Assembly (NCBI RefSeq): GCF_023703325.1
Contig: NZ_JAMQGM010000026.1
Location: forward strand, 59,336 to 123,335
Direction of reading: 5' to 3'
DNA length: 64,000 nt
Source of the DNA: Streptomyces meridianus
GTDB taxonomy: Bacteria; Actinomycetota; Actinomycetes; Streptomycetales; Streptomycetaceae
Position numbers and translations under genes: made by a program. Shown one piece after another: positions 40,690-49,603 of the stretch (its first letter is position 1; each line of letters begins with the position of its first letter). The notes below the pieces were generated by a model. It had not been told where the DNA came from, ran no database searches, and saw nothing but the letters and a program-made list of their open reading frames with translations.

Positions 40690-40854
40690 GCGACCTCGTT
40701 TCTCACACCGACGACGTTCCGGGAGGCCTCGGCCCTCGGCGACAGTGCCGCGGGGCGACCCCCGGGATTGCTTGGTTGTGCACCAGTCTCACTCACCGGA
40801 CCGCAACTTCCGTCAACGGTCCGGATGCCGAGACTTTGCCCTGGGCTGCCCGGC

Positions 40855-42246
40855 TCATCCGACATCGAGACGCAGCAGGTCCTCCTCCGTCTCGCGGCGG
40901 ACGATGACGCGGGCGGCGCCGTCCCTGACCGCCACGACCGGGGGCCGGAGAGCGTGGTTGTAGTTGTTCGCCATCGAGCGGCAGTAGGCGCCGGTGGCCG
41001 GGACGGCGATCAGGTCGCCCGGGGCGACGTCGGCGGGCAGGAAGGCGTCCCGCACCACGATGTCGCCGGACTCGCAGTGCTTGCCGACCACGCGGGCGAG
41101 CATCGGCTCGGCGTCCGACGAGCGCGAGACGAGGGCGACGCTGTACTCGGCGTCGTACAGGGCCGTGCGGATGTTGTCGGACATGCCGCCGTCGACGCTG
41201 ACGTACGTGCGCAGGCCCTGGAGCGGCTTGATCGTGCCCACCTCGTAGAGGGTGAACGCGCTGGGGCCGACGATCGCGCGGCCGGGCTCGACGGAGATCC
41301 GGGGGACGGACAGGCCGGCGGCCGCGCACTCGCGGGTGACGATCTCGGCGAGGGACTTCGCGATCTCGCTCGGTTCGCGCGGGTCGTCCTCGGAGGTGTA
41401 GGCGATGCCCAGACCGCCGCCGAGGTCGATCTCGGGCAGCTCCACGCCGTGCTCGTCGCGCACCTCGGTGAGCAGCTGGACGACGCGGCGGGCGGACACT
41501 TCGAAGCCGGCCATGTCGAAGATCTGCGAACCGATGTGCGAGTGGATGCCCATGAGTTCGAGACCGTCGAGCTTCAGCACCCGGCGCACGGCCTCGGCGG
41601 CCTCACCACCGGCGAGCGCGATGCCGAACTTCTGGTCCTCGTGGGCGGTGGCGATGAACTCGTGGGTGTGCGCCTCGACGCCGACCGTGACCCGGATCTG
41701 GACGCGCTGGCGCACCCCGAGCCGGTCGGCGATGTGGGCGACCCGGACGATCTCCTGGAAGGAGTCGAGGACGATGCGCCCGACGCCCTCGCGGATCGCC
41801 CGCTCGATCTCCTCGGTGCTCTTGTTGTTGCCGTGCAACGCGATGCGCTCGGCGGGCATGCCGGCGTCGAGGGCGGTGGCGAGTTCGCCTCCGGAGCAGA
41901 CGTCGAGGTTGAGCCCCTCCTCGTTCAGCCAGCGGACGACGGCGCGGGAGAGGAACGCCTTGCCCGCGTAGAAGACGTCCGCCTCGCCCCCGAATGCCTC
42001 GTGCCAGGCACGGCAGCGGGCGCGGAAGTCGTCCTCGTCGAGGATGTAGGCGGGGGTTCCGAACTCCTCGGCGAGCCGGTTGACGTCGAGGCCGCTGACG
42101 GTGACGACGCCGTCGGCGCCGCGGCCGACGGTGCGCGACCAGACGCGCGGGTCGAGGACGTTGAGGTCCTCCGGCGGGGCGGTCCAGTGGCTCTCCGGCA
42201 GGACGTCGGCATGACGGGGCCCGGCGGGGTGGGCGGAACGGCTCAT
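40855..42246 (-). CDS. lysA: Diaminopimelate decarboxylase
   Basis: A 463-residue PLP enzyme of the alanine racemase-like TIM-barrel fold. The PLP Lys lies in [34 protein letters not shown] and the C-terminal [12 protein letters not shown] are typical. It makes lysine from meso-DAP and so competes with peptidoglycan synthesis for DAP. It lies 14 bases after the ArgRS-like gene, with GGAG before the ATG, and is probably in the same transcript. Confidence 0.97.
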   Translation of the reverse strand: MSRSAHPAGPRHADVLPESHWTAPPEDLNVLDPRVWSRTVGRGADGVVTVSGLDVNRLAEEFGTPAYILDEDDFRARCRAWHEAFGGEADVFYAGKAFLSRAVVRWLNEEGLNLDVCSGGELATALDAGMPAERIALHGNNKSTEEIERAIREGVGRIVLDSFQEIVRVAHIADRLGVRQRVQIRVTVGVEAHTHEFIATAHEDQKFGIALAGGEAAEAVRRVLKLDGLELMGIHSHIGSQIFDMAGFEVSARRVVQLLTEVRDEHGVELPEIDLGGGLGIAYTSEDDPREPSEIAKSLAEIVTRECAAAGLSVPRISVEPGRAIVGPSAFTLYEVGTIKPLQGLRTYVSVDGGMSDNIRTALYDAEYSVALVSRSSDAEPMLARVVGKHCESGDIVVRDAFLPADVAPGDLIAVPATGAYCRSMANNYNHALRPPVVAVRDGAARVIVRRETEEDLLRLDVG

Positions 42247-42260
42247 GGTTCTCTGGCTCC

Positions 42261-43457
42261 TCAGAGCATGTCGGGTGCGGTGATGCCGAGCAGGTGCAGG
42301 CCGCCTGCCAGCACCGTTCCGGTCCCCTGGGCCAGGGCGGTCCGGACGCGGTGGGCGGCCTCGGGTTTCTCCTCGCCGCGCGGGAGGACGGCGCAGGTGT
42401 CGTGGAACCGGAAGAAGGCGTCGGCGAGCACGACGAGATGACGGGCGAGACGGTCGGACGCCCGGTGCCGGGCTGCGGACCGGAGGACCGTGGGGTACTC
42501 GGCGAGGGCACCGAGGAGAGCGGTGACGGCGGGCCCCTCGGTGCGGCCGGCTGCCGGATCACCGGTTGCCGCCGGTTCGGGGGGGACGCCGAGGTCGGCG
42601 GCGTTGCGGACGAGCGCGCGGGCGCGGGCGTGGGCGTAACGGACGCGGAACAGGGAGTTCGACTCGCGCTGGACGAGCAGGTCGTCGGTGATACGCGGAT
42701 GGTCGTGGGCGGCGGGGCGCAGGAGCGCCCAGCGGACGGCGTCGGAGCCGAGCCGGTCGACGAGGAGAGCCGCGATGCCGGGGTGGTTGCTGTGAACCGC
42801 GTGGGAGTCGTCGCCGGGGCGCGCGGGGCCGTCGTACGAGCCGGTGAGCCGGACGGGCACCGGGCGGATCCGGACGCTCTCACGGTGCCGAGCGGGGCGG
42901 CTCGGCACCGTCCGGACCGGTGCCTCAGCGGCCGCCGCACCGTCCGGGGGGCGGACGCCGAGGAGGGCCGCCCAGGCCGGGTCGGGCCGGTCCGGACCGG
43001 AGGTGGTGACGTCCGCGCCGAGGGCGGCGAGGATACGGGCCAGGACGTCGGCCGTGACGGCGGCGCGGGTCTCGTCGGGGTAGCGGAGCTCGACGGCGGT
43101 CCCGGCGAGGTCGTCACCGTGTCCGTACGCACGGCCCGGGGCGAGGACGGTGGCCAGCAGGCCACTGTGGGCACCGGCGTCGAGGCTGATGTTGAGGAAA
43201 CCGGGGCCGGCGATCTCGACTCCGGCGATGCCGGGCTCGGCGGCCAGACGGGCGCGGAGGATCTCGGCGACCGTGCGGGGTGGGCGGGCCGCGGGGCCGG
43301 CGAGCTGGAGGGCGATGCCGGTGGCGTAGTCCCCGCAGCCGGGGCGGCGGGGCTGCTCGACCTTGACGCTCGTGGGGAGCGGCGCCGAGAGCTCTCCGGC
43401 CTCCACGGCGCGGTGCACCGTGGCCAGCACCGTGCGGGAGAGCTCTGCGGGGGTCAC
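42261..43457 (-). CDS. Arginyl-tRNA synthetase paralogue lacking the catalytic HIGH motif
   Basis: A 398-residue protein from the GTG at 43457 ([10 protein letters not shown]); the frame extends upstream but without support. Residues 1-105 match the ArgRS-specific N-terminal domain ([33 protein letters not shown]). Where ArgRS has the catalytic Rossmann fold with HVGH, this protein has only [22 protein letters not shown] (about 122-143) and ~60 residues of Pro/Arg-rich filler. The C-terminal DALR-type anticodon-binding domain follows ([17 protein letters not shown]). It cannot aminoacylate by the known mechanism. Binding of tRNA-Arg, perhaps in regulation, is an inference. A tRNA-Arg gene lies 1.2 kb away and lysA is directly downstream. 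Confidence 0.85.
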   Translation of the reverse strand: MTPAELSRTVLATVHRAVEAGELSAPLPTSVKVEQPRRPGCGDYATGIALQLAGPAARPPRTVAEILRARLAAEPGIAGVEIAGPGFLNISLDAGAHSGLLATVLAPGRAYGHGDDLAGTAVELRYPDETRAAVTADVLARILAALGADVTTSGPDRPDPAWAALLGVRPPDGAAAAEAPVRTVPSRPARHRESVRIRPVPVRLTGSYDGPARPGDDSHAVHSNHPGIAALLVDRLGSDAVRWALLRPAAHDHPRITDDLLVQRESNSLFRVRYAHARARALVRNAADLGVPPEPAATGDPAAGRTEGPAVTALLGALAEYPTVLRSAARHRASDRLARHLVVLADAFFRFHDTCAVLPRGEEKPEAAHRVRTALAQGTGTVLAGGLHLLGITAPDML

Positions 43458-43610
43458 AGGACCAGCGTATGGGAGGAGGGGGGAGGGTTCGCGAACCGGT
43501 TTCACCTGGTGAACGGGGAGGGACCCGACGGGTCGGGGACCAGCGTCACGCCGGGGACACCCGGTGCGGCCGGGATCGGGAGAGGCAGCGGGGTTCAAGG
43601 GTTCGGCGGG

Positions 43611-44162
43611 TCAGGGCAGGGCTCGGCCCGGGGAGCGGCGCCCCGGCACGTGGGTGCCGCTGACAGGGAAGCCGGGGTACGGGCCGCGGCCGGAGGGGGG
43701 CACGTCGTGGCCGGAGGAGGACCGGCCGCCCTCGGCGGAGCGGGCCCCTCCGGTGGTCCGCGTCCTTCCGGTGGAACGCGGCCGGGGTACGCCCGCGGCC
43801 AGCCGGCGGACCAGGCTGACGAGGTCGGCCGGCTCGAAGGGCTTCGCCAGGAATCCGTCGACCGCCGCCTCCTCCTCGCGTTCCACCTCGCACAGGGGAC
43901 AGGCACTGATGATCGCCACGGGGAGGGCGCGGGTGCGGTGGTCGGCGCGGAGCAGGGCGGCCGTGCGGAGTCCGTTGAGCCGGGGCATGACGACGTCGAG
44001 CGTGATGACGTCTGGCCGGACGGCGTGGACGACGTCCAGGCACTCGGCACCATCGGCCGCGGTCACGACCTCGAAGCCCTCCAGCTCCAGGTTGACCCTG
44101 ATCAGCTGCCGGATGGCCTTGCTGTCGTCGACGACAAGGACCCGGCCCGACAAGCCAGGCAT
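43611..44162 (-). CDS. Orphan response regulator receiver protein
   Basis: A 183-residue protein, ATG 44162. The receiver domain (about 5-120) has the acidic pair D12/D13, the phospho-acceptor Asp56 (ITLDVVMPR), Ser86 and Lys107 (FLAKPFEP). The C-terminal ~60 residues are Arg/Gly/Pro-rich and disordered, with no DNA-binding domain. It is a single-domain regulator without an adjacent kinase. TACCCT lies seven bases before the ATG and there is no ribosome binding site, so the mRNA may be leaderless. Confidence 0.9.
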   Translation of the reverse strand: MPGLSGRVLVVDDSKAIRQLIRVNLELEGFEVVTAADGAECLDVVHAVRPDVITLDVVMPRLNGLRTAALLRADHRTRALPVAIISACPLCEVEREEEAAVDGFLAKPFEPADLVSLVRRLAAGVPRPRSTGRTRTTGGARSAEGGRSSSGHDVPPSGRGPYPGFPVSGTHVPGRRSPGRALP

Positions 44163-44658
44163 ACACAAGAGGGTATGGGCGCGGCTCCTTCTCCGTACGG
44201 GTTTTGCCTGATTCCGTCCGCCGTGCCCGCGTCGCCGGTGGCACCGGTTCCGGGCGGGGTCCCGTGGTTTTGTCATCAGCTGCGGGGCCGGCTGGGGCCC
44301 GGCTGCGTGAGAGGGACGATCCGCCTGTGCGTGACCGGTCGGCATGTGACGGACTGCGGGCGTGCGGCAGCCCGACTGCGGCCTGAGGCGCGGGCGGAAC
44401 GCCCTGCTGCGGGTGACCGGTCGGCTCAGGCGCGCCGGGCGGCTGCGGCCGGCGCGGCGGACGCGTGACTGCGTCCGGGCGGGGCACGGCGGCTACGGGC
44501 CGACGGTGACGGCGAGCCTGACGAAGGCTCGCAACCACGGCGACGAGGTCTCCCCTCAGCGTCCCGGCGAGGGCGCGGCCGAGCACGGAAAACCCGGTCC
44601 TGGGCACCCCGGCCGAGCTGGTAGGGTTCTACCCGTCGCCGCACAACAGCGGCAACAC
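44163..44658. other. Divergent gap between the response regulator and tRNA-Arg
   Basis: About 500 bases with no supported gene. It should contain the promoters for the minus-strand regulator and the plus-strand tRNA. Open frames on both strands are without ribosome binding sites and have low-complexity Arg/Gly/Ala products. Confidence 0.5.
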
Positions 44659-44730
44659 GCCCCCGTAGCTCAGGGGATAGAGCAACGGCCTCCGGAGCCG
44701 TGTGCGCAGGTTCGAATCCTGCCGGGGGCA
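44659..44730 (+). tRNA. tRNA-Arg (anticodon CCG)
   Basis: A complete cloverleaf of 72 bases: acceptor GCCCCCG/CGGGGGC, D-arm GCTC...GAGC, anticodon stem ACGGC/GCCGT around loop CTCCGGA (anticodon CCG, decoding CGG), variable GTGC, T-arm GCAGG-TTCGAAT-CCTGC, discriminator A. The 3' CCA is not encoded (CCC follows). tRNA 3' ends of this kind are common integration sites. Confidence 0.97.
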
Positions 44731-44748
44731 CCCTTGATGAGGTGCCCA

Positions 44749-44788
44749 AAGACCCCGCCACCAGCGAGTTCGCTGAGGACGGGGTCTT
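44749..44788 (+). terminator. Terminator downstream of tRNA-Arg
   Basis: AAGACCCCG and CGGGGTCTT form a 9-bp stem; AGCGA/TCGCT forms a second small stem in the loop. It starts 18 bases past the tRNA. Confidence 0.75.
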
Positions 44789-44881
44789 CGCGTATGCGCA
44801 GCCGGATGCCGCTCTGAGCGGGTCTGTGTCGGAACCTGTGAGCGTTGCGCCGGTCCTCCCGATGCCGCCCAGTGGGCGCCG

Positions 44882-45253
44882 TTATCGCTCCTGAAGCACC
44901 GAGAGGACGTTGCCCGCGGGATCCTTGAACCAGGCGATGAACGGCCCGCCACCGCGGAAGATCCCCTTGTCGTCCGCCTTCATCCAGGAGTAGCGCTCGA
45001 GATCGACTCCACGACGGGACAGCTCGTCCACTGCGGCCTCGATGTCGTCGACCGGAAAGTTGAGCACGGTGAAGGTGGCCGGGATGTGATCGTCCTTCGG
45101 ATAGACGAGGACGTTCGTGCCGCCTGCGAGGTGCAGGTGCAGCAGCCCGTAGTCCTCCGACACCCGCAGACCCAGCGTCTCGCCGTAGAAGTTCTTGGCC
45201 TTCTGCAGGTTGTCCACGGCGAAGCCGCTGTAGGCCCTCGTGTCACGGAACAT
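44882..45253 (-). CDS. VOC-family (glyoxalase/bleomycin resistance-like) protein
   Basis: A 123-residue protein, ATG 45253 behind GGGAGAGGA. It has the beta-alpha-beta-beta-beta fold of the vicinal oxygen chelate family in two halves: [25 protein letters not shown] and [13 protein letters not shown], with the terminal GN-x-L typical of a metal-ligand strand. Family members include dioxygenases, isomerases and antibiotic-sequestering proteins; which one this is cannot be told. Confidence 0.9.
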   Translation of the reverse strand: MFRDTRAYSGFAVDNLQKAKNFYGETLGLRVSEDYGLLHLHLAGGTNVLVYPKDDHIPATFTVLNFPVDDIEAAVDELSRRGVDLERYSWMKADDKGIFRGGGPFIAWFKDPAGNVLSVLQER

Positions 45254-45764
45254 GCGCACGTCCTCTCCCGCTGGGATCCGCGCCCGCCCGATCGGCTCCG
45301 GCCGCCGCCGGGCCTCGGCGTCCATGACACACCAGGATTCCCGGCCCCGCGCGGCGGTGGCGCGACCTCATCCCCCGGAACGGGCCGATGATCACCCGGC
45401 CGGTCCCATGCCCGCCCGACGAGGGCCGGTCCCACGCCCCGCCCGACGAGGACCGGTCCCACGCCCCGCGCAACGGGCGCCGGTCTTCCGACACCGTTAC
45501 CGGGGCCTGGGACATAGGGCGCAACCACCGCGGCACGGACACGGCCTCCCACGCGGAGGCGGCGCAGAGCCCGCCGTTGGATCTCCCTCGGGGCCACGGC
45601 AAGGTCCCCATCGATGTGCGGGAACGCCTCCGGGCAGGGCCGGGACTTCGCGGAAGCGCCCTGGAGTTCCGGCCTTGCGCTCCTGCTCCGGAGGGCTGTG
45701 CGATCATGCGGGCGCGACCTTGGGGAGAAGGCCGCGATCATCTGTGAGACAAGGGGGGCTTGGG
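45254..45764. other. Gap with tandem repeat, between VOC gene and membrane-anchored gene
   Basis: About 510 bases of divergent intergenic DNA. It contains the tandem repeat at 45400-45485 and should hold both promoters. Open frames that cross it are interrupted by the repeat and have no support. Confidence 0.5.
45400..45485. repeat. Tandem ~27-bp direct repeat, about 3.2 copies
   Basis: CCGGTC begins at 45400, 45426, 45453 and 45480; the first three copies continue as CCGGTCCCAYGCCC and share GCCCGACGAG-like ends, with the third diverging (GCGCAACGGG). Confidence 0.85.
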
Positions 45765-46862
45765 GTGGGCGCGAGTACGGAGCCGAACGGTTCGTCGATG
45801 TCCGACGCGGAATGGGAGCGGTTCCTCCGCGATGCGGTGGCAGGGGTCGCTGACGCGCCCAAGGAGCCGTCGGCGCGTGCCCGTGACGTGGCGAAGCGGC
45901 TGCGCGCGGAGCCCGGCCCCCCGGAGGGGTGGCGTACCTACACACCCGCCCGGCCCAGGCAGCGCAGGGGCTGGTACGCGGTCGGTCTGTCGGCTTCGTT
46001 GGTGCTGCTGGCCTTGGCGCTCGCACCGGAGCCGATCGTGGGCCTCTTCGGCAGTGGCGTCCCGGACTCGCGTCCCCTGGCCGCCGAGACCGGCCGTCCG
46101 GACCAGGCGCCACCGGTGGGCCCGGCCCAGCGCCCGACCCTCGACGAGCCGTTCCGCGGTTCGCCGGCGGCGCGCTGGGCGAGCGGCGCGGCGGGGATCA
46201 CGGTGCCACGGGCCGAGGCGGTCGGATGGATGAGCGCAGCGGAGGTCGAACGGGCCCTCGCACGCAGCCGGGACTTCCTCGTGGCGTCCAGCCTGGATCG
46301 CCGGGTGCTGCGGGGCGAGCGCCCGGACAGGGCGATCGCACTGATCAACCCGCATCAGGGGGACGTCCGGGCATTCCTGAAGACCGCGTTCCGGGCACCG
46401 GGCGAGGGGAACGACCCCCTCATGCTCTTCAGCCGCTTCCAGCCCTCGCGCACCGACCTGGTCGGCGACGAGATCAAGACCCGGGGCCGGATCACCTACC
46501 GGGAGGGCGAGCGGGGCGCGCTCCAAGTGACCGCCGACGTCACCTTCGTCTACCCGGTGACCCGCGCGGACGCGGGCGACGACGAAGTCGTGCGCACGAT
46601 CCTCCGGCGCGAGTTGGTGCTGAGCTGGGACGATCCCGCCAAAGTGGTCACCGAGCCGGGGACCTTCTCGATCGTGTCGTACAAGTACCACGTGACGAAC
46701 GGCGGCTGCGGAGCCCCCACGGGCTACCTCACCCCGCCCTTCGGCACGGACCGGCCGACCGACACTACCGGTACGGAAATCGATCCGTACGACCGCAGTG
46801 CACCGGTCGGCCGACGCGGGCACGCGGCGGGCGACGGGTGCGAAACGGCCACGCGGTCCTAG
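45765..46862 (+). CDS. Membrane-anchored extracytoplasmic hypothetical protein
   Basis: A 365-residue protein from the GTG at 45765, six bases after AAGGGGGG. A cytoplasmic N-terminus (1-75) with SDAEWERFLRDAVAG and APKEPSARARDVAKRL precedes one transmembrane helix (WYAVGLSASLVLLALALAPEPIVGLF). The outer domain (about 110-365) is beta-rich, with TDLVGDEIKTRGRITYREGERGALQV and VTFVYPVTRAD. It may resemble a sigma-factor-associated or sensor protein, but I know no family for it. One Cys pair could form a disulphide (GGCGAP and GCETA). Function unknown; the gene is transcribed away from the VOC gene. Confidence 0.8.
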   Translation: MGASTEPNGSSMSDAEWERFLRDAVAGVADAPKEPSARARDVAKRLRAEPGPPEGWRTYTPARPRQRRGWYAVGLSASLVLLALALAPEPIVGLFGSGVPDSRPLAAETGRPDQAPPVGPAQRPTLDEPFRGSPAARWASGAAGITVPRAEAVGWMSAAEVERALARSRDFLVASSLDRRVLRGERPDRAIALINPHQGDVRAFLKTAFRAPGEGNDPLMLFSRFQPSRTDLVGDEIKTRGRITYREGERGALQVTADVTFVYPVTRADAGDDEVVRTILRRELVLSWDDPAKVVTEPGTFSIVSYKYHVTNGGCGAPTGYLTPPFGTDRPTDTTGTEIDPYDRSAPVGRRGHAAGDGCETATRS

Positions 46863-46944
46863 TGACCGGATTCGGAGAGCCGGTGGCGGTCCGGGTCCGC
46901 TTGCTGCCGTGTGCGGCAAGGAATGCGGCCCGGCCGAGCAGGCC

Positions 46945-47241
46945 TCAGCCGGTGGCTTTGGCGATGATGCGGGCCATCTCGTCCCGGCCGAAGGCCCGCA
47001 GGGTCGTGCTGCGGACGTTGCCCAGTGCGCCGACCTGCAGCAGCGCCGCGGTGGCGGTTTCGTCGTCCGGCGCCTCGACGACGGCCAGGAGGTCGTACGG
47101 TCCGACCGTCCAGTAGAAGTCCAGGAGCTTCACGCCGAGCTTCTGCGTCGCCGCGGCGAAGGCCTCCGCGCGCTGCGTGGTGTCCTCGAAGTTCCGGATC
47201 CCCTGATCGGTCCAGTTCAGCAACGTGACGTAGGTCGGCAT
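46945..47241 (-). CDS. GYD-domain protein
   Basis: A 98-residue protein. I start at ATG 47241 (MPTYVTLLNWTDQGIRN), though a GTG three codons upstream also fits. The name-giving motif appears as WTVGPYDLLAVVEAPDD near residue 46. Small ferredoxin-like alpha/beta proteins of this family have no assigned role. It converges with the membrane protein gene. Confidence 0.88.
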   Translation of the reverse strand: MPTYVTLLNWTDQGIRNFEDTTQRAEAFAAATQKLGVKLLDFYWTVGPYDLLAVVEAPDDETATAALLQVGALGNVRSTTLRAFGRDEMARIIAKATG

Positions 47242-47250
47242 GGCCGCCAC

Positions 47251-47987
47251 ACCCCCATGAAGAAGACGCGTCCTGTGTCAATTCTGGACGTCATGGGGAC
47301 GACGGGCACGCCGCAGCGCCCGCGACCGGTGGCTGCGGGCCCGAAGGCAGGCAGGCGGCCCACGGGATCGGGGGTCTCACGACGACGGGAACCGTGTCGT
47401 CGTGGGGCTCCCCCGGCGCAGTCCCCACACCGCCGCGCCCGGGGCACCGCCCGGGAGTGGTCCGTGCGCCCGGACTCCCCAAGAGGGCGGGGTCCGCCCT
47501 CGCCGGGCCGGAGCACGTCCCGGTCGGACAGGGCGCCGCGGCCCTCTGCGGCCCGAACGCCGACAGGAGCGCGGATTCCAGCGGGTCCGGCATCGTCCGC
47601 TGCCACAACACCACGCCGGCGCAGTCCAGTTGCAGGCACTCGGCCTCGACCCGGTTCCCGGGTTCACCGACGACCGGCTTTCCACCCGAAGTTGACTGCG
47701 GCCACTCCGGCCACCCCAACGGCTTCGAGCTCGACCGGGGCACCCCCGGGCCCTTCCGGTACCGCGAAGGGCCTCATCGCAGGCGCGAACCTCCCGCGCG
47801 GCGTGGGCAACCGGCGCCGGCTCCCGTGTGAACGCCCGTCACCGGTTCGCACCGTCCGCGGGGACACACCGGTTCACGACTGATACCTCACGACCTGTCC
47901 GCCGCGCGGCCGGGCGCGGACCGCAACCACCCCACCCCCTGTACAGTTTCTACCGCTCTGCACCAATTGCGAAGTGGAGGCGTCCCT
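47251..47987. other. Long low-coding gap before the condensation-domain gene
   Basis: About 740 bases with open frames on both strands but none with a ribosome binding site and a recognisable product. A minus-strand stretch near 47550-47690 has G/C-ending, protein-like codons and may be a gene remnant, listed separately. The last 60 bases (TACAGTTTCTACCGC...) include the promoter side of the next gene. Confidence 0.5.
47291..47743 (-). pseudogene. Possible remnant of a coding sequence
   Basis: The middle of this frame (GNRVEAECLQLDCAGVVLW..MPDPLESALLSAFG) looks like real protein with G/C-biased third positions, but the ends are low-complexity Pro/Arg/Gly, with no ribosome binding site. Family unknown. 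It could be a decayed gene, a short real gene with a wrong frame end, or chance. Confidence 0.2.
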
Positions 47988-49469
47988 GTGCGCGTGACCG
48001 ACATCCAGCGCTGCGAGGTTCGGCCGGGACTGCTCGTCGAGTGGACGCTCGATCCGGGGACCGTCGAGACGGCGACAGCCCTGCCGGAAGACTCCCGGCC
48101 CCCGGCATACGTCCAGGAGTCCCACATCAGGACAGCCCGATCCGTGCGCGAGGACGGCCTGTTCGTGCCGACCTGGCTCGGCACGGCATTCGACATTCCG
48201 GGCACGGTCGGCCTGGACGTCCTGCAGAACGCCCTGCGCAGCTGGACACTGCGGCACGAGACGCTGCGCAGCGGCTTCCGCTGGGTCGGCGACGACATGC
48301 GCCGGTTCACTCTCGACGCCGATGCCGTGTCACTGCAGCGCAGGGTGATCGGCGACTTCTCCGACGCAACAGAGCTGGTCCGCTACCTGCAGGACCGCTT
48401 CGACGTCGCGGCGGACGCCCTCGCCTGGCCGAACTTCATCTACGCGGCGGTCGTCCGGGACGATTGCACGAGCGTGTACATGGCCTTCGACCACAGCAAC
48501 GTCGACGCCTACTCCCTCCAGCGCATCCCCGCCGAGATCCACGAGCTCTGCGCGGCGGGCGCCGACGGCCCAGCCGTGGAGCGGACGCCGGTCGGCAGTT
48601 ACGTCGACTTCTGCGGGATGGAACGGGCGAACGCGGACCAGGTGGACACCACACACACGATCGTCGACCGCTGGCGGGAGTTCATCAACCGCTGCGACGG
48701 CAAGCTGCCGGGCTTTCCCGTCGATCTCGGACTGTCCCCCGGCGGCGAGCTGCCCACTCAGCAGCTCATGCAGGAGATGCTCGTGGACGCCGACGACGCC
48801 GCCGCATTCGAGTCGTACTGCCGGCCCTTCGGGGGCAGTCTGGTCGGCGTCCTGGCCGCCACGAGCCTCATCGTCCGTGAGATCGGCGGTCAGTCCGTCT
48901 ACCGGACGGTCGTGCCGTTCCACACCAGGGCCAAGTCCCAGTGGCTGGACTCCGTGGGGTGGTACGTCGGCGGTGCACCGATCGAGATCCCCACGTCGCA
49001 GGCACTCGACTTCGACAGCGTCATGGGGATGGTGCGCTCCGCTCTTCGGGCCAACAGGCCGCTGGCTCGCATCCCGATCGCCCGGGTCCTGCGCCTGCTC
49101 GGCTCGGACTTCCGCCCGACGTCACCCGACCTCTACTCGATCGTCTCGTTCGTCGACGCCCGCGGCATCCCCGGTTCCGAACGCTGGGCCGAGCTGAACG
49201 CGTACGGTCTGCTCAGGGTCTCGTACGGCGACCAGGTGTGCGTGTGGATCACCAGGCTCCACGAGGGCCTCCAGTTCGCGAGCCGCTATCCGGACACCGA
49301 CGTCGCGTACAAGAACATGCGCCTGTACGTCGAGCAACTGCGGGACATCGTCGTCTCAGTGGCGCGGAACCGCCCGGTCGTGCCCGGCCCGGCCTCGGTT
49401 GCCCACGAGGGCCTGCCACGTGCCCGGACCGAGGCGGCGATCAGCGAACTCCCGGGCCCGGCTCGCTGA
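47988..49469 (+). CDS. Stand-alone condensation-domain protein
   Basis: A 493-residue protein from GTG 47988, seven bases after GGAGG. The whole chain resembles one condensation domain of non-ribosomal peptide synthetases or a PapA-type acyltransferase. FDIPGTVGLDVLQNAL, RHETLRSGFRW (89-99) and the active-site region VYMAFDHSNVDAYS are visible. The HHxxxDG motif reads D168-H169-S-N-V-D173-A: the catalytic second His and the Asp are kept, while the first His is Asp and the Gly is Ala. No adenylation or carrier domain is attached or nearby. A free-standing acyltransferase acting on an unknown acyl donor is the likely role. A very strong hairpin follows the gene. Confidence 0.88.
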   Translation: MRVTDIQRCEVRPGLLVEWTLDPGTVETATALPEDSRPPAYVQESHIRTARSVREDGLFVPTWLGTAFDIPGTVGLDVLQNALRSWTLRHETLRSGFRWVGDDMRRFTLDADAVSLQRRVIGDFSDATELVRYLQDRFDVAADALAWPNFIYAAVVRDDCTSVYMAFDHSNVDAYSLQRIPAEIHELCAAGADGPAVERTPVGSYVDFCGMERANADQVDTTHTIVDRWREFINRCDGKLPGFPVDLGLSPGGELPTQQLMQEMLVDADDAAAFESYCRPFGGSLVGVLAATSLIVREIGGQSVYRTVVPFHTRAKSQWLDSVGWYVGGAPIEIPTSQALDFDSVMGMVRSALRANRPLARIPIARVLRLLGSDFRPTSPDLYSIVSFVDARGIPGSERWAELNAYGLLRVSYGDQVCVWITRLHEGLQFASRYPDTDVAYKNMRLYVEQLRDIVVSVARNRPVVPGPASVAHEGLPRARTEAAISELPGPAR

Positions 49470-49498
49470 CCGGATCCGATGTGCCGGCGCCTGCATGA

Positions 49499-49549
49499 CG
49501 GACGAGGGCCCCGGACTCGGCGATCCGCCGAGTCCGGGGCCCTCGTCCG
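49499..49549. terminator. Perfect 24-bp hairpin, bidirectional terminator
   Basis: Arms 49499-49522 and 49526-49549 are exact complements around an ATC loop. It lies between convergent genes and can serve both. Confidence 0.9.
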
Positions 49550-49603
49550 GATGTGACGACCTGCCGCTGCAGGCGGCCCCTCACCGAGTCCACGGAGCGC
49601 GGC

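Noticed and set aside
40690..40854. Threonine or lysine leader/riboswitch before hom
   Set aside because: The 165-base gap has no run of Thr or Lys codons and no L-box-like structure.
44659..44730. Integrated element at tRNA-Arg with a duplicated tRNA 3' end
   Set aside because: No second copy of the T-arm and acceptor sequence and no integrase gene was found in the window.
49438..49498. NRPS cluster around the condensation protein
   Set aside because: No adenylation, carrier or thioesterase domain occurs on either side; neighbours are a GYD protein and a catabolic operon.
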